The notes under the pieces were generated by a model. It made no database searches. It had not been told where the DNA came from and saw only the letters and a program-made list of their open reading frames with translations. Below are positions 20,452-27,989 of a stretch of 48,507 nucleotides of DNA, in pieces; positions within the stretch are counted from its first letter, which is position 1, and each line of letters starts with the position of its first letter. The stretch covers positions 1-48,507 of the forward strand of contig JACPOE010000086.1 in NCBI GenBank assembly GCA_016185105.1, read 5' to 3'. Made by a program: the position numbers and the translations under genes. This DNA comes from Bdellovibrio sp. (GTDB taxonomy: Bacteria; Bdellovibrionota; UBA1018).

Positions 20452-20667
20452 ATGCTGACAAGATTGTTCAATCTAGCTGTAATTGTGGAATCTTTACTTG
20501 TTTGTCTCACTACAATTCTTCTTGCCCAGCCGAAGGTTCTTTTTTCGGAACGATCTCCTCGCCTTAAGTCTTTTGTTTTTTGGGTGGGGATTTTCTTTTT
20601 ATTCGTAACCTTCGTTTGGTCTGTGTTTGTAGGAATTATTTCATCCGGATTTCAGTTTAAAATATAA
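20452..20667 (+). CDS. Small two-helix membrane protein
   Basis: A 71-residue protein with a good Shine-Dalgarno (AAAGGACAAAGG) and two membrane helices, LFNLAVIVESLLVCLTTILL and FWVGIFFLFVTFVWSVFVGI, joined by a basic loop. Size and topology recall SecG, but the QGKG motif after helix 1 is absent and the loop has no glycine-rich stretch, so that name is not applied. It lies between engB and the LD-carboxypeptidase gene, closely spaced with both. Confidence 0.65.
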   Translation: MLTRLFNLAVIVESLLVCLTTILLAQPKVLFSERSPRLKSFVFWVGIFFLFVTFVWSVFVGIISSGFQFKI

Positions 20668-20692
20668 GCGCTGGGCGCATCAGGGGGAATCT

Positions 20693-21718
20693 GTGGCGCA
20701 ATCGGTTAAGACTCGCAAAATGCAAGTTGGAATACTAGCTCCTTCTTTTAAGGTTGGGCAAGTCGAGCTTAAACTTGGCGTAGAAGCACTAAAAAAAGCG
20801 GGTTTTGAGGTGCGGACCCATCCCCAGTGCAAAAAGGCCCACCTATTCTTTGCGGGAACTGATGAAGAGAGGGCTAACGCTTTTTACGAATATGCGATTG
20901 ACCCGACGTTACCAGTTCTCTGGGCGGCTAGGGGAGGCTACGGGGCCATTCGTCTGATACCGATTTTAGATCATTTGTCGCGGACACGGGGTGTTCCTCC
21001 CACGGACAAGCTCTTAATTAGCTACTCTGATGGAACCGTGCTGAATGAATATGTTCGGAAAAATTGGGGTTGGGCGACCCTACACGCGCCTTCGCCCGCC
21101 TACCGTAAGTTCAGTATTTTGGAAGAGCAAGATTGGAAGGCGCTACAAGGGTGGATTCGAAAAGAGGAAGTTAAGGCACCCTGGAGTGGTCGCAAACTCC
21201 AGTTTTGGGGAGAAAAGCCAGGGCGGACTTTAGAGGGTACTTTGGTGGGGGGAAACCTCACTGTTTGGACGAGCCTACTGGGTACATCGTACGAGCCGGA
21301 GGCCAAGGGAAAGATCCTTTTCTTTGAGGACGTCGACGAGAGTCTCTACCGGATTGACCGTATGCTTCAGCAGCTTTTTCTTTCGGGTTCGCTCCATGGA
21401 GTCAGGGCCATCGTGTTGGGCACTTTTTTGAATTGTAAGGACGTCGTTAGTTCGGTTCTGAAGAAAGAGCCTCGGAAACAAGGGGTTTTGGTTTCACCCA
21501 GACCAGGTGATCTAAAGCCAATCCGTAAGAAAATTGAGGATTTGGTCTTGCTCCGAGTTTTATTTTCTGAGTTGGGAAAACGTTTAGGGGTTCCAGTGGC
21601 CTTTGGTCTGCCAGTAGGCCATGGTCCAGAGGTCTCGCCCCTGCCGCTGGGAGCCCAGTACCGTCTTCATCCCGACGGTCGGTTCGAGCTCGTCCGTTGG
21701 AACTGGATCAATCCCTGA
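20693..21718 (+). CDS. LD-carboxypeptidase (peptidase family S66)
   Basis: A 341-residue protein, GTG start with a GGGGG Shine-Dalgarno. S66 enzymes remove the terminal D-Ala from murein tetrapeptides during recycling; MccF relatives cleave microcin C. Visible family features: ARGGYGAIRLIPIL, the nucleophile serine in LISYSDGTVLNEY, GTLVGGNLTVWTSLLGT, the catalytic glutamate region LFFEDVDESLYRIDRMLQQL, and the C-terminal histidine in FGLPVGHGPEVSPLPLG. There is no signal peptide, so it is cytosolic, as expected for recycling. It is the last chromosomal gene before the tRNA and element. Confidence 0.92.
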   Translation: MAQSVKTRKMQVGILAPSFKVGQVELKLGVEALKKAGFEVRTHPQCKKAHLFFAGTDEERANAFYEYAIDPTLPVLWAARGGYGAIRLIPILDHLSRTRGVPPTDKLLISYSDGTVLNEYVRKNWGWATLHAPSPAYRKFSILEEQDWKALQGWIRKEEVKAPWSGRKLQFWGEKPGRTLEGTLVGGNLTVWTSLLGTSYEPEAKGKILFFEDVDESLYRIDRMLQQLFLSGSLHGVRAIVLGTFLNCKDVVSSVLKKEPRKQGVLVSPRPGDLKPIRKKIEDLVLLRVLFSELGKRLGVPVAFGLPVGHGPEVSPLPLGAQYRLHPDGRFELVRWNWINP

Positions 21719-21748
21719 GTGTTTTCGCCTAAGTCTGAACATAGAACC

Positions 21749-21776
21749 TAGACAGAACTCGGGAACTGCGTTAAAG
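21749..21776 (+). promoter_or_regulatory. Possible promoter of tRNA-Leu
   Basis: TAGACA (21749-21754) and TTAAAG (21771-21776) are separated by 16 nt and would start transcription just before the tRNA. The -10 element is a poor match. Confidence 0.3.
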
Positions 21777-21787
21777 ATGGCTCCTCT

Positions 21788-21874
21788 GGCTCTGTGGCGG
21801 AATTGGTAGACGCGCACGACTCAAAATCGTGTATCCTTACGGGTGTGAGAGTTCGATTCTCTCCGGAGCCACCA
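21788..21874 (+). tRNA. tRNA-Leu (anticodon CAA)
   Basis: An 87 nt class II tRNA with encoded CCA. Acceptor strands GGCTCTG and CGGAGCC pair fully with one G-U. The anticodon stem CACGA/TCGTG encloses loop CTCAAAA, giving anticodon CAA, which reads UUG leucine codons. A long variable arm (ATCC TTAC GGGT) and T arm GAGAG-TTCGATT-CTCTC follow. An integrase gene ends only 64 nt downstream of the 3' end, so this tRNA is the likely integration site of the mobile element. Confidence 0.97.
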
Positions 21875-21908
21875 CTTAATTCCCAGTAAAAACAAAAGTT
21901 TAGAAAAA

Positions 21909-21939
21909 GCCCTCGGTTGCCGCCGAGGGCTTTTTTTTT
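21909..21939 (+). terminator. Rho-independent terminator after tRNA-Leu
   Basis: GCCCTCGG (21909-21916) pairs perfectly with CCGAGGGC (21923-21930) around a 6 nt loop and is followed by nine T residues. It terminates the tRNA transcript and also separates it from the converging integrase gene. Confidence 0.92.
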
Positions 21940-23044
21940 ACCTAATTTGTAATTTGGGAACATTTTGGGAACATCCTAAATTTTCTGGGAACAAACGGAT
22001 TACCTGAGCGACCCTTCCAACTCGCTCTCCTTTGTCGTGGATGTACCCATCGGTTACGGCGCTCGTCGAATGATTGTAGAGCATTCTCAGATCATCTCGA
22101 CTCGCCCCGTTCTCCATGTAGATCTCAGAGCAGGAATGCCTGAGGCCATGACTACTCAGAACCTTCACCCCTGCTTCCCGGCAGTAACGTTTCAGAGCCT
22201 GGTGAAAGGTATGATAGGAGAGAAATTCCCCACTTTCTGAAACGACGACATATTCACTTTTAGAAGTTAGTCTTTCTCGTTTCATTATTTCCCAGAGTTC
22301 CGGAGGCATCTTGATAGTTTGCCATCTTGTACCCTTGGGATAATTTCTGAAGACTTTCTCCTTCCTGACGTAAGTTGCTCTGATTTGAATCAAGCCTCTG
22401 TCTAGGTCGACATTCTCCCATTTCAGTGCCTGGATTTCTCCAATTCTTCGGCCTCCTAAGACCCCTAACCAGACTGCAACCTCATACTTTTTTCCTTGAA
22501 TTGGTTGGAGCAAGTTTTTTGCATCCTGGGGTTCAAGATAGGTTGCCTCTTTTTTTGGAAGTCTAGGTCGAAGTTTACGGATCACTGGGTTGACAGAAAG
22601 CACATGAAACATTTCGACTGCGTCACCGAATATTTTTCGCAGCAAATTATAAATATGCTTTCTCATCGCAGGACCCAGGTTCTTCTCGGCAGCATTGCTC
22701 AGAATCTTGGAAATCGTAGCAGGTGTGACATGTTGAAGTTTCATGCCGCCAATCAGAGGGGAAACGTGGTCACGGTACATTTGAATCTGTGAGTTTCGCC
22801 ATCCCAGCGAAGCACTCGTTCCTTTAGTTTCTTTATTCCAGGTACTAAAGTATTCATCGAGCGTGAGGTTTCTATTCAGATTGGAAACAATGCTTCCGTT
22901 TTCCTTTTCCAATTTGATTTCAGTTTCTCTTTTCTCGGCGTCCGATTTTCGTTCGAAGGTTTCCGAAATCCATCTTCCATCGGAGCCTCTGACTTTTAGC
23001 TGATAGCTTGGACCATTTTTCCTATTTCGTTTAAATATTGCCAT
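21938..23044 (-). CDS. int: Tyrosine-recombinase integrase
   Basis: Start chosen at the ATG at 23044 (MAIFKRNRKNG), preceded by AAGGA, giving 368 residues; the frame extends 13 codons further upstream. The N-terminal Arm-type domain (YQLKVRGSDGRWISETFERK) and the SAM-like core-binding domain (TLDEYFSTWNKE) precede the catalytic domain. The catalytic residues are visible: Arg in GGRRIGEIQALKW, His and Arg in SSHGLRHSCSEIYM, the second His in LYNHSTSAVTDGY, and the nucleophile Tyr in DGYIHD. The stop lies 64 nt from the tRNA-Leu 3' end, the classical position for a tRNA-targeting integrase. It overlaps the xis-like gene by 14 nt. Confidence 0.95.
   Translation of the reverse strand: MAIFKRNRKNGPSYQLKVRGSDGRWISETFERKSDAEKRETEIKLEKENGSIVSNLNRNLTLDEYFSTWNKETKGTSASLGWRNSQIQMYRDHVSPLIGGMKLQHVTPATISKILSNAAEKNLGPAMRKHIYNLLRKIFGDAVEMFHVLSVNPVIRKLRPRLPKKEATYLEPQDAKNLLQPIQGKKYEVAVWLGVLGGRRIGEIQALKWENVDLDRGLIQIRATYVRKEKVFRNYPKGTRWQTIKMPPELWEIMKRERLTSKSEYVVVSESGEFLSYHTFHQALKRYCREAGVKVLSSHGLRHSCSEIYMENGASRDDLRMLYNHSTSAVTDGYIHDKGERVGRVAQVIRLFPENLGCSQNVPKLQIR
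21955..21993. repeat. Three TGGGAACA direct repeats near the attachment site
   Basis: TGGGAACA occurs at 21955-21962, 21966-21973 and 21986-21993. Start-to-start spacings are 11 and 20 bp, close to one and two helical turns. They lie within the last codons of int, beside the tRNA, where arm-type integrase sites are expected. Confidence 0.6.
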
Positions 23045-23351
23045 GCCTAATTCCTTTCTTTTGGAGATCGGCACGACTTGCATTTTTGGTTGTCAAAGAG
23101 CCATGGGACTGCGTTGTTTGTAGCGATGCTTGTCCGCTCTGACAAGGGGTTTTAGGGCTGCGGTCATCCCAGTAAGCAAGTACGTCAGATAAAACGAATC
23201 GAAGATGGCGTCCAATTTTATGACAGGGAAGGTCTGGGTACCGGCTGATCCAGTAATAGATTGTATTTGCAGAGACTTTCAGCGTTTGGGACAGTTCCTG
23301 TAGAGTTAAAAGGTTGAGTTGCGCTTTGGGACCTTCAGTGTCATCCATCAT
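23031..23351 (-). CDS. Helix-turn-helix excisionase-like protein
   Basis: A 106-residue protein whose N-terminal half is a MerR/excisionase-type winged helix: LLTLQELSQTLKVSANTIYY then WISRYPDLPCHKIGRHLRFV and LAYWDDR. This is the AlpA/HTH_17 layout of small DNA-binding proteins that steer integrases toward excision. The C-terminal 45 residues are polar and basic and probably contact DNA non-specifically or are disordered. Shine-Dalgarno GAGG precedes the ATG. It overlaps both the upstream 146-residue gene (11 nt) and int (14 nt), so the three are coupled. Confidence 0.85.
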   Translation of the reverse strand: MMDDTEGPKAQLNLLTLQELSQTLKVSANTIYYWISRYPDLPCHKIGRHLRFVLSDVLAYWDDRSPKTPCQSGQASLQTTQSHGSLTTKNASRADLQKKGIRHGNI

Positions 23352-23781
23352 AAGCTACCTCGGTTGGTTTTTCAGGGAAACGTGGCTTGCTTTTCGGACG
23401 GGTCGCCTTGACTGACCTCTCAGACAAGATATCGGCGAATGAAACCGACTCTCCGCGAGCCTTTGCTCTTTTAAGCTCCTCCACTGCCCACTGTGCGAAC
23501 TTCACTTCATCAAAGTACTTGGCCTCTAGATCTTTAAGTTCACTAGCAGAAAGCGATTCCGAGTGGCTCAAAAGTAGGAAGTCCACCAACTCACACCGGG
23601 TGAGTTTGACGCCGCGTAGTTGGGAGTTCACTTGTTCTGCTAAATTGTTTAGCTTCGCTATGGCCTCAGCACTGATCTTGACTCGGTCTGGATACGTATT
23701 CTTTGTTTCTCGCTCTTTTGAAGAAAGCACTTCTGATTCCGAGACAGCGATTTCGGGTGTCAGTAACGTGGATGAATTCAT
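23341..23781 (-). CDS. Unknown element protein upstream of xis
   Basis: Start chosen at the ATG at 23781, preceded by AGGAG, giving 146 residues. The sequence is hydrophilic and helical. Its middle segment (DRVKISAEAIAKLNNLAEQV, then LTRCELVDFLLL) resembles the strand-helix-helix pattern of ribbon-helix-helix regulators or relaxosome accessory proteins. The tail is basic (KATRPKSKPRFPEKP). I do not recognise a family. Its position in the xis-int operon suggests a role in recombination or its control, but that is inference only. Confidence 0.6.
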   Translation of the reverse strand: MNSSTLLTPEIAVSESEVLSSKERETKNTYPDRVKISAEAIAKLNNLAEQVNSQLRGVKLTRCELVDFLLLSHSESLSASELKDLEAKYFDEVKFAQWAVEELKRAKARGESVSFADILSERSVKATRPKSKPRFPEKPTEVAYDG

Positions 23782-23796
23782 ATTCAAAATCTCCTA

Positions 23797-24651
23797 CTAC
23801 TCAATTTGGTTAGATCTGAGTAAGCAAATGGCTCGACCTTCTGGGTCGTCTACTTTGGGTAGGTTGGCATAGTGAACGTTCATTAAGGTAGCCACACTTG
23901 GGACTTCAAAGAGTATGTTTCCCATTTCCGTGCCCCGCTTTCCTTGCTTTGTTTTTAAGGACTCCTTTCTCCAGCCACTTGAACAGACAAGATGGCCGCC
24001 GTACTTCGAAACAGCGGGAGCATCATAATATTCATGATTGAAGCACTCATTACAGGAGTCTTGTTTGTGGAATTCGGGAAGGAGCGTAATGCACTTCACA
24101 CAACTATTTACGCGGATGTCACACTTTGTAAGATCCTCGGAACCAGTAGGTAAGCGTTTGCACTGTTTTCTAAAGGTATCGGTGTTATTCAATGAGTCAC
24201 ACTTAAAGTTACACTGCGTATCTACTGTGACCATTTGAATGGGATTTGATTTTGAATACTCCTTAGGGCTACGGACTTTTAAGAGTGATTTGAAATCCTT
24301 TTCATACAGTGGTTTGGGGGTAGCGTAGACTCCATAGAGTTTGCTTTCTCTGGTTAACATGAACAGAGGATTGGTCTCCTTTTGAATCAGGTCGACCCAT
24401 TGGACACTTAGTTCTTCAACTAAAGGCAGTAAGAAAAAGTCGCTACTATAGGTTTCAATAGTCTCTATTTCTTGAGGCAGATCAGCGCAAAACAACTTTG
24501 AGTAGCTGCTATATTGGGGGTCCATCCACAGACTTCTCTGCCAGAGTTTTCCTTTGAGTTGGGAGGGTAGATCGACGCTAACCGGGTCTTCAGAAAGATT
24601 TTGCACTTCTACGACCTGAATTAGGTTGAGCTTCCTATTGTTGCCTTCCAT
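23797..24651 (-). CDS. Cysteine-rich protein, possibly the C-terminal part of a frameshifted lipoprotein
   Basis: The frame gives 284 residues from an ATG at 24651 without a good Shine-Dalgarno. A cluster of cysteines lies between about residues 145 and 225 (TQCNFKCDS, KQCKRL, TKCDIRVNSCVKC, DSCNECF, LVCSSG), a pattern typical of an extracytoplasmic disulfide-rich domain or metal site. No signal peptide is present in this ORF. The same frame stays open for about 22 codons upstream of the ATG, reaching the end of the preceding lipoprotein gene. The two could therefore be one protein split by a +1 shift at a TGA. Family unknown. Confidence 0.55.
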   Translation of the reverse strand: MEGNNRKLNLIQVVEVQNLSEDPVSVDLPSQLKGKLWQRSLWMDPQYSSYSKLFCADLPQEIETIETYSSDFFLLPLVEELSVQWVDLIQKETNPLFMLTRESKLYGVYATPKPLYEKDFKSLLKVRSPKEYSKSNPIQMVTVDTQCNFKCDSLNNTDTFRKQCKRLPTGSEDLTKCDIRVNSCVKCITLLPEFHKQDSCNECFNHEYYDAPAVSKYGGHLVCSSGWRKESLKTKQGKRGTEMGNILFEVPSVATLMNVHYANLPKVDDPEGRAICLLRSNQIE

Positions 24652-24694
24652 ATATTTGACTTCGTTTGGGAGTGATCGAATTGCGCTTTCAAAG

Positions 24695-25081
24695 TCACTT
24701 ACCGATCTCTGAGGTTACTGCGGCGTTCAAACGTTTACTGCGAGTCTTCAGATGAACCGGCAGAGCATGAATTTCAAATTGCAGTCTATCACTCATATTG
24801 GAGGCGAGGGTAATTGGGGAATCCACTTTGTACGAGTGGTAGTCCTCATTTTTGGAAATGGTTCGGGTTAAGGTTGTGACTTGTTCAGGTTCGGAGTCTG
24901 TCCTTGAGATGACGGTGAATAAGGGCCCTTTTTTTACGGGTGGTGTTGGACTTTCAGAGGGCTTAGAGGCTTCAGGAGTTCGAGTGGGCTGCTCAGGGCG
25001 ATCATCAAGTCCGCAACTCAGTGTAGTGATCACGGTAAGAGTAGCAGCTAAGTAGATCAGTGTTTTTAGGTACGCTTTCAT
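24695..25081 (-). CDS. Lipoprotein-like protein, possibly truncated by a frameshift
   Basis: A 128-residue protein with signal sequence LKTLIYLAATLTVITTLSCG; the lipobox TLSC is slightly atypical. A Pro/Ser/Thr/Glu linker (PTRTPEASKPSESPTPP) is followed by a strand-rich segment. The ORF ends with AAG TGA C. The next frame continues immediately with SDFESAIRSLPNEVKYM and runs into the cysteine-rich ORF, so the original product may have been about 430 residues. It follows the glycine-zipper lipoprotein gene after 73 nt, within the leftward transfer array. Confidence 0.6.
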   Translation of the reverse strand: MKAYLKTLIYLAATLTVITTLSCGLDDRPEQPTRTPEASKPSESPTPPVKKGPLFTVISRTDSEPEQVTTLTRTISKNEDYHSYKVDSPITLASNMSDRLQFEIHALPVHLKTRSKRLNAAVTSEIGK

Positions 25082-25154
25082 ATTTCATTCTCCTTGAGTG
25101 CTCGTGCCAATGTGAACAAGGGATAGGTGTGTACTTTCGGAGTCAGAGAGGTTG

Positions 25155-25595
25155 TTACTGGGGCATCGTCCAAACGCTGCCTCGTTCGAGGACGTACATA
25201 AAGTGACCCTTGATGTACTTAGTTCCGTCGATCTTGTCTGGAACCCAGACTCGTCTTACCTCTGGAGAAGTGAAGGAAGGATCGTTGAGGTCTGTAGACG
25301 TGGCAGTGGTTTTATCGGTCTCCTGGGAAGCGGTTTTCTTGGGTTCCGTCAAAAGTCCGATGAGCGCCCCAAGGGCAGCGCCCGAGGCGGTACCAATCAG
25401 CATTCCCGTTGCAGAGTGATAGGGAGCGCCCACCACGGTGCCTGTGAGTCCTCCGGCAGTGGCTCCCATAGCTGCTCCTAAGAAGGTGTTGCTCTTGAGA
25501 GTAGCGCAGCCATTACAAACAAAGGTAGAGAAGAGAGCAAGGACGAGTGTCGAAGTGAGAAGTGAGGAAGGAATCGGTAAGGTAGGTATGTTCAT
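25155..25595 (-). CDS. Glycine-zipper lipoprotein of the conjugation module
   Basis: Start placed at the ATG at 25595, with AGGAG eight bases upstream, giving 146 residues. A TTG 22 codons upstream would overlap the relaxase-like gene by 4 nt but is less convincing. The signal sequence LVLALFSTFVCNGCATLK ends in a lipobox-like CNGC. A glycine zipper follows (GAAMGATAGGLTGTVVGAPY, GTASGAALGALIGLL), a motif that packs into membranes. The C-terminus VRRVWVPDKIDGTKYIKGHF is reminiscent of small conjugative lipoproteins of the TraV/VirB7 kind. That would fill the VirB7 slot missing elsewhere. The family call is tentative. Confidence 0.6.
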   Translation of the reverse strand: MNIPTLPIPSSLLTSTLVLALFSTFVCNGCATLKSNTFLGAAMGATAGGLTGTVVGAPYHSATGMLIGTASGAALGALIGLLTEPKKTASQETDKTTATSTDLNDPSFTSPEVRRVWVPDKIDGTKYIKGHFMYVLERGSVWTMPQ

Positions 25596-25657
25596 GAAAG
25601 GATCTCCTAGCGGGGAACAGTTCGGAGTTGTGTTCGTGAATAGGGTGAATAAGCTAT

Positions 25658-26539
25658 TCAATCACGAAAGTCGCCGAGCTGATAACCGCGATAAACTGCG
25701 GAAAAATAGGGAGTTTTTCGTGTGTCGAGTAGCGTGGTAGCTAGGGTATGTCCTGTGCACTTCCTATGCACTTCCTGGCTACTTCCTGAGAGAACCGAAA
25801 AGAGTGTTTTGCCTTTGTCTGGTCCCAGTTCAATTTGAGAATGCCATCCGTGTTTTAAGAAATCTCCAACGAGAATAAAATCGTGGGGCGAAGGTCCATC
25901 TAATTGGACTTCGCTCATCTTACGTTGGATGAGCCGCGCTGTAGATTGGCGCGGGACTAGCCAGAGAACTCTTTCGATGTTTCTGTAGTGTGAGTAGAAT
26001 TCAGCGATTCGGAGGTAGTCGGTATCTCGTTTGTTGGAGATCTCAACTTCGATGGCAAACGTTGTTAAACGACCTTTAAATAGAGCCTGAGTGTAACCAT
26101 CGGGTCGATGAACGTCAGATTGGGGTACCCATGATGGGTAAAGGTCGGGGTATATCCTGCGGAGTTGTTGCTCTGAGTAGAGAGTGGCAGTTTCGGGCAT
26201 TTCAAAAAGCCACTCACCTAAGTGAAAGGCGGAAACCAGAAGGTCGTGCCCTACATGCTCTGATTTGAAACCGACCTCTTGCATCAGGGGAAGGCTTTCG
26301 CGAATGCTCTCAAATCCTTTCCGTTCCAGGGTGCAAACGAACTTCTGCCCGAGTCCATCGGCACTCATTCGAATAAAGCCACCGCGTCTCAGTGCGAGGA
26401 GTCGAGTGTAGGCAGTCTTTCCCTTGCAGTCGGGAAAGAATTTCTGGATCAAAGCGGCTGTGGTCGATAGCTTCCATTTCCAGAGAAAGTGCAGCAATGG
26501 AATATCGCGGGATTCTGTGAGGAGTACGTTCTTACTCAT
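25658..26539 (-). CDS. Replic_Relax / MOBC-like candidate relaxase
   Basis: A 293-residue protein. The N-terminal 80 residues form a winged helix (LLHFLWKWKLSTTAALIQKF; AYTRLLALRRGGFIRM). The central part carries a restriction-endonuclease-like core: PDG (Asp about 147), a strand, then IEVEISNK (Glu about 164 and 166, Lys about 170), followed by YLRIAEFYSHYRNIERVLWL. This matches the layout of the Replic_Relax family, to which MOBC relaxases such as pAD1 TraX and CloDF13 MobC are related by the PD-(D/E)XK fold. It overlaps the coupling-ATPase gene by 8 nt, the usual relaxase/coupling-protein pairing. No HUH or tyrosine relaxase is seen in the window, so this is the best relaxase candidate. 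Confidence 0.7.
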   Translation of the reverse strand: MSKNVLLTESRDIPLLHFLWKWKLSTTAALIQKFFPDCKGKTAYTRLLALRRGGFIRMSADGLGQKFVCTLERKGFESIRESLPLMQEVGFKSEHVGHDLLVSAFHLGEWLFEMPETATLYSEQQLRRIYPDLYPSWVPQSDVHRPDGYTQALFKGRLTTFAIEVEISNKRDTDYLRIAEFYSHYRNIERVLWLVPRQSTARLIQRKMSEVQLDGPSPHDFILVGDFLKHGWHSQIELGPDKGKTLFSVLSGSSQEVHRKCTGHTLATTLLDTRKTPYFSAVYRGYQLGDFRD

Positions 26540-27986
26540 CTTTGTCTCCTAGGTAGGTTTTGGGGGATTCAGACTTATGTTTCTCCATCAGTCGATCGAC
26601 CTCCTCTGTACTAAGGTAGGGCGTTTGGACTTCGATCATCTCGGAACCGCATTTCCAGATAGCTCGTCCGGCGATGGCCGGCAGCTCTGTGGCTCTGCCG
26701 ACCCCCAAGACAGTGATACTGGATGCATCGTTGAGCATTTGAAAGCAGACCACTCCAGTTAAGTTGGCTTTCACCTGGGGGTCTAACGCTTTGGCATCGG
26801 GGCGTTGTGTTGCGATGATCAGATGAACGCCCACGCTTCTGCCCTGTCTTGCGATTTGACTGAGGACTCGGCGTGCCGTTTGAATATCTCCTGCTTGGGC
26901 GTGAGACCCAGCCAAAAACATTTCCGCTGCCTCGTCGATCACCAGGATATGGCGACCCAGCTTTCCTCTATGGCTTCCGGGTGAATCTTTTCGGTCTTCT
27001 TCACGGAGAGATCGATAGGCGTCAATGTCTTTGCAGTCATTGGCTTTGAGTAGATCCATCCGTTCCTTGAGAGTCCGTTCTAGGTTTTGTAGGTTGGTGA
27101 TGGCTTGTTTTACGGAAGGAATGACTTTGATGCGGCTGAGATTTTCAAAGGTTTGAAACTCAAGGCCACCCTTTAAGTCAATCAAGGTAAACGAGTAGTC
27201 GCTATTATTGAGGTACAGAGTTGTGATGAGACCACGGAGAAACGTCGATTTACCACCACCCGTTTGACCTGCCACCATGAGGTGGGGGACTTTCTGTAGA
27301 GTCGTAGTGAGCTGTTTGGCTCTAGTTTTTCCTATCACAAACGAGAGTGCAGGAATTGTTTCTATGTTCTCAATGTGTGTGATTGTGGGCATAGGAGAAT
27401 GGGAATAGATGATATCGAGTGAGCCATTCTCCCTGCTTTCTCTCATCTCGTCGATATAGATTTGGAGGCTGCTTTCTAGAGCAGGCTTGGCTTTTTCAAA
27501 CTGCTCCAATGAGAAACAACTGCGTCCCAGTCTCATTTTTCGGGTGAATTCATCTACCGGGTAGTCAAAGATGAAGCTTGGCAGTTTTCCAAGTGGGCTT
27601 TTGAGGCCAACCTCAATGAAGACCTGAGTGAGTCTTTTTATTAGCTTGGTTCTGAGCATACTTTGAAAGAGTCCCCAAAACCAAAAGCCACTGGTCATCA
27701 GAATTGCACAATACGAATAGTAGATCGTGGCTTTGTGGGGGTACCAATTTGGAATACCCATATTTCGGAAGAGGGCCTGATCGAGATGGAGACAAATGAT
27801 TCCTCCGACAAAGTCCCCCCAGAGAAAACACTCGGCCAGAGGAATTCGACTGGACCTGATCCCATAGGCCACTTCAATCAATGGCCTAGTAATTACGAAA
27901 TACAGGTTTGAGGTAAGCTTGAACCAGTCGACGCCAGATAAGGGGCCCTGGGAATTAGTGCTGGCCATCTGATTGTGATTTTTCAT
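26532..27986 (-). CDS. FtsK/SpoIIIE-type conjugative coupling ATPase (TcpA-like)
   Basis: A 484-residue membrane ATPase starting at an ATG with GGGAG seven bases upstream. Two membrane helices lie within the first 112 residues. The motor domain has Walker A VAGQTGGGKST at about 239-248, Walker B HILVIDEAAEMF at about 346, and the FtsK-type signature ARQGRSVGVHLIIATQRPDA. FtsK-type coupling proteins (TcpA, ConQ) bring relaxase-bound DNA to the secretion channel in several Gram-positive elements. Here the enzyme sits in a diderm-type VirB cluster and replaces VirD4. The FtsK gamma DNA-reading domain is absent, so it is not a chromosome segregation FtsK. Confidence 0.88.
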   Translation of the reverse strand: MKNHNQMASTNSQGPLSGVDWFKLTSNLYFVITRPLIEVAYGIRSSRIPLAECFLWGDFVGGIICLHLDQALFRNMGIPNWYPHKATIYYSYCAILMTSGFWFWGLFQSMLRTKLIKRLTQVFIEVGLKSPLGKLPSFIFDYPVDEFTRKMRLGRSCFSLEQFEKAKPALESSLQIYIDEMRESRENGSLDIIYSHSPMPTITHIENIETIPALSFVIGKTRAKQLTTTLQKVPHLMVAGQTGGGKSTFLRGLITTLYLNNSDYSFTLIDLKGGLEFQTFENLSRIKVIPSVKQAITNLQNLERTLKERMDLLKANDCKDIDAYRSLREEDRKDSPGSHRGKLGRHILVIDEAAEMFLAGSHAQAGDIQTARRVLSQIARQGRSVGVHLIIATQRPDAKALDPQVKANLTGVVCFQMLNDASSITVLGVGRATELPAIAGRAIWKCGSEMIEVQTPYLSTEEVDRLMEKHKSESPKTYLGDKDE

Positions 27987-27989
27987 CGC

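Noticed and set aside
20452..20667. secG for the small two-helix protein
   Set aside because: Topology fits but the QGKG motif and glycine-rich loop are absent, and the gene is not near a typical secG neighbour.
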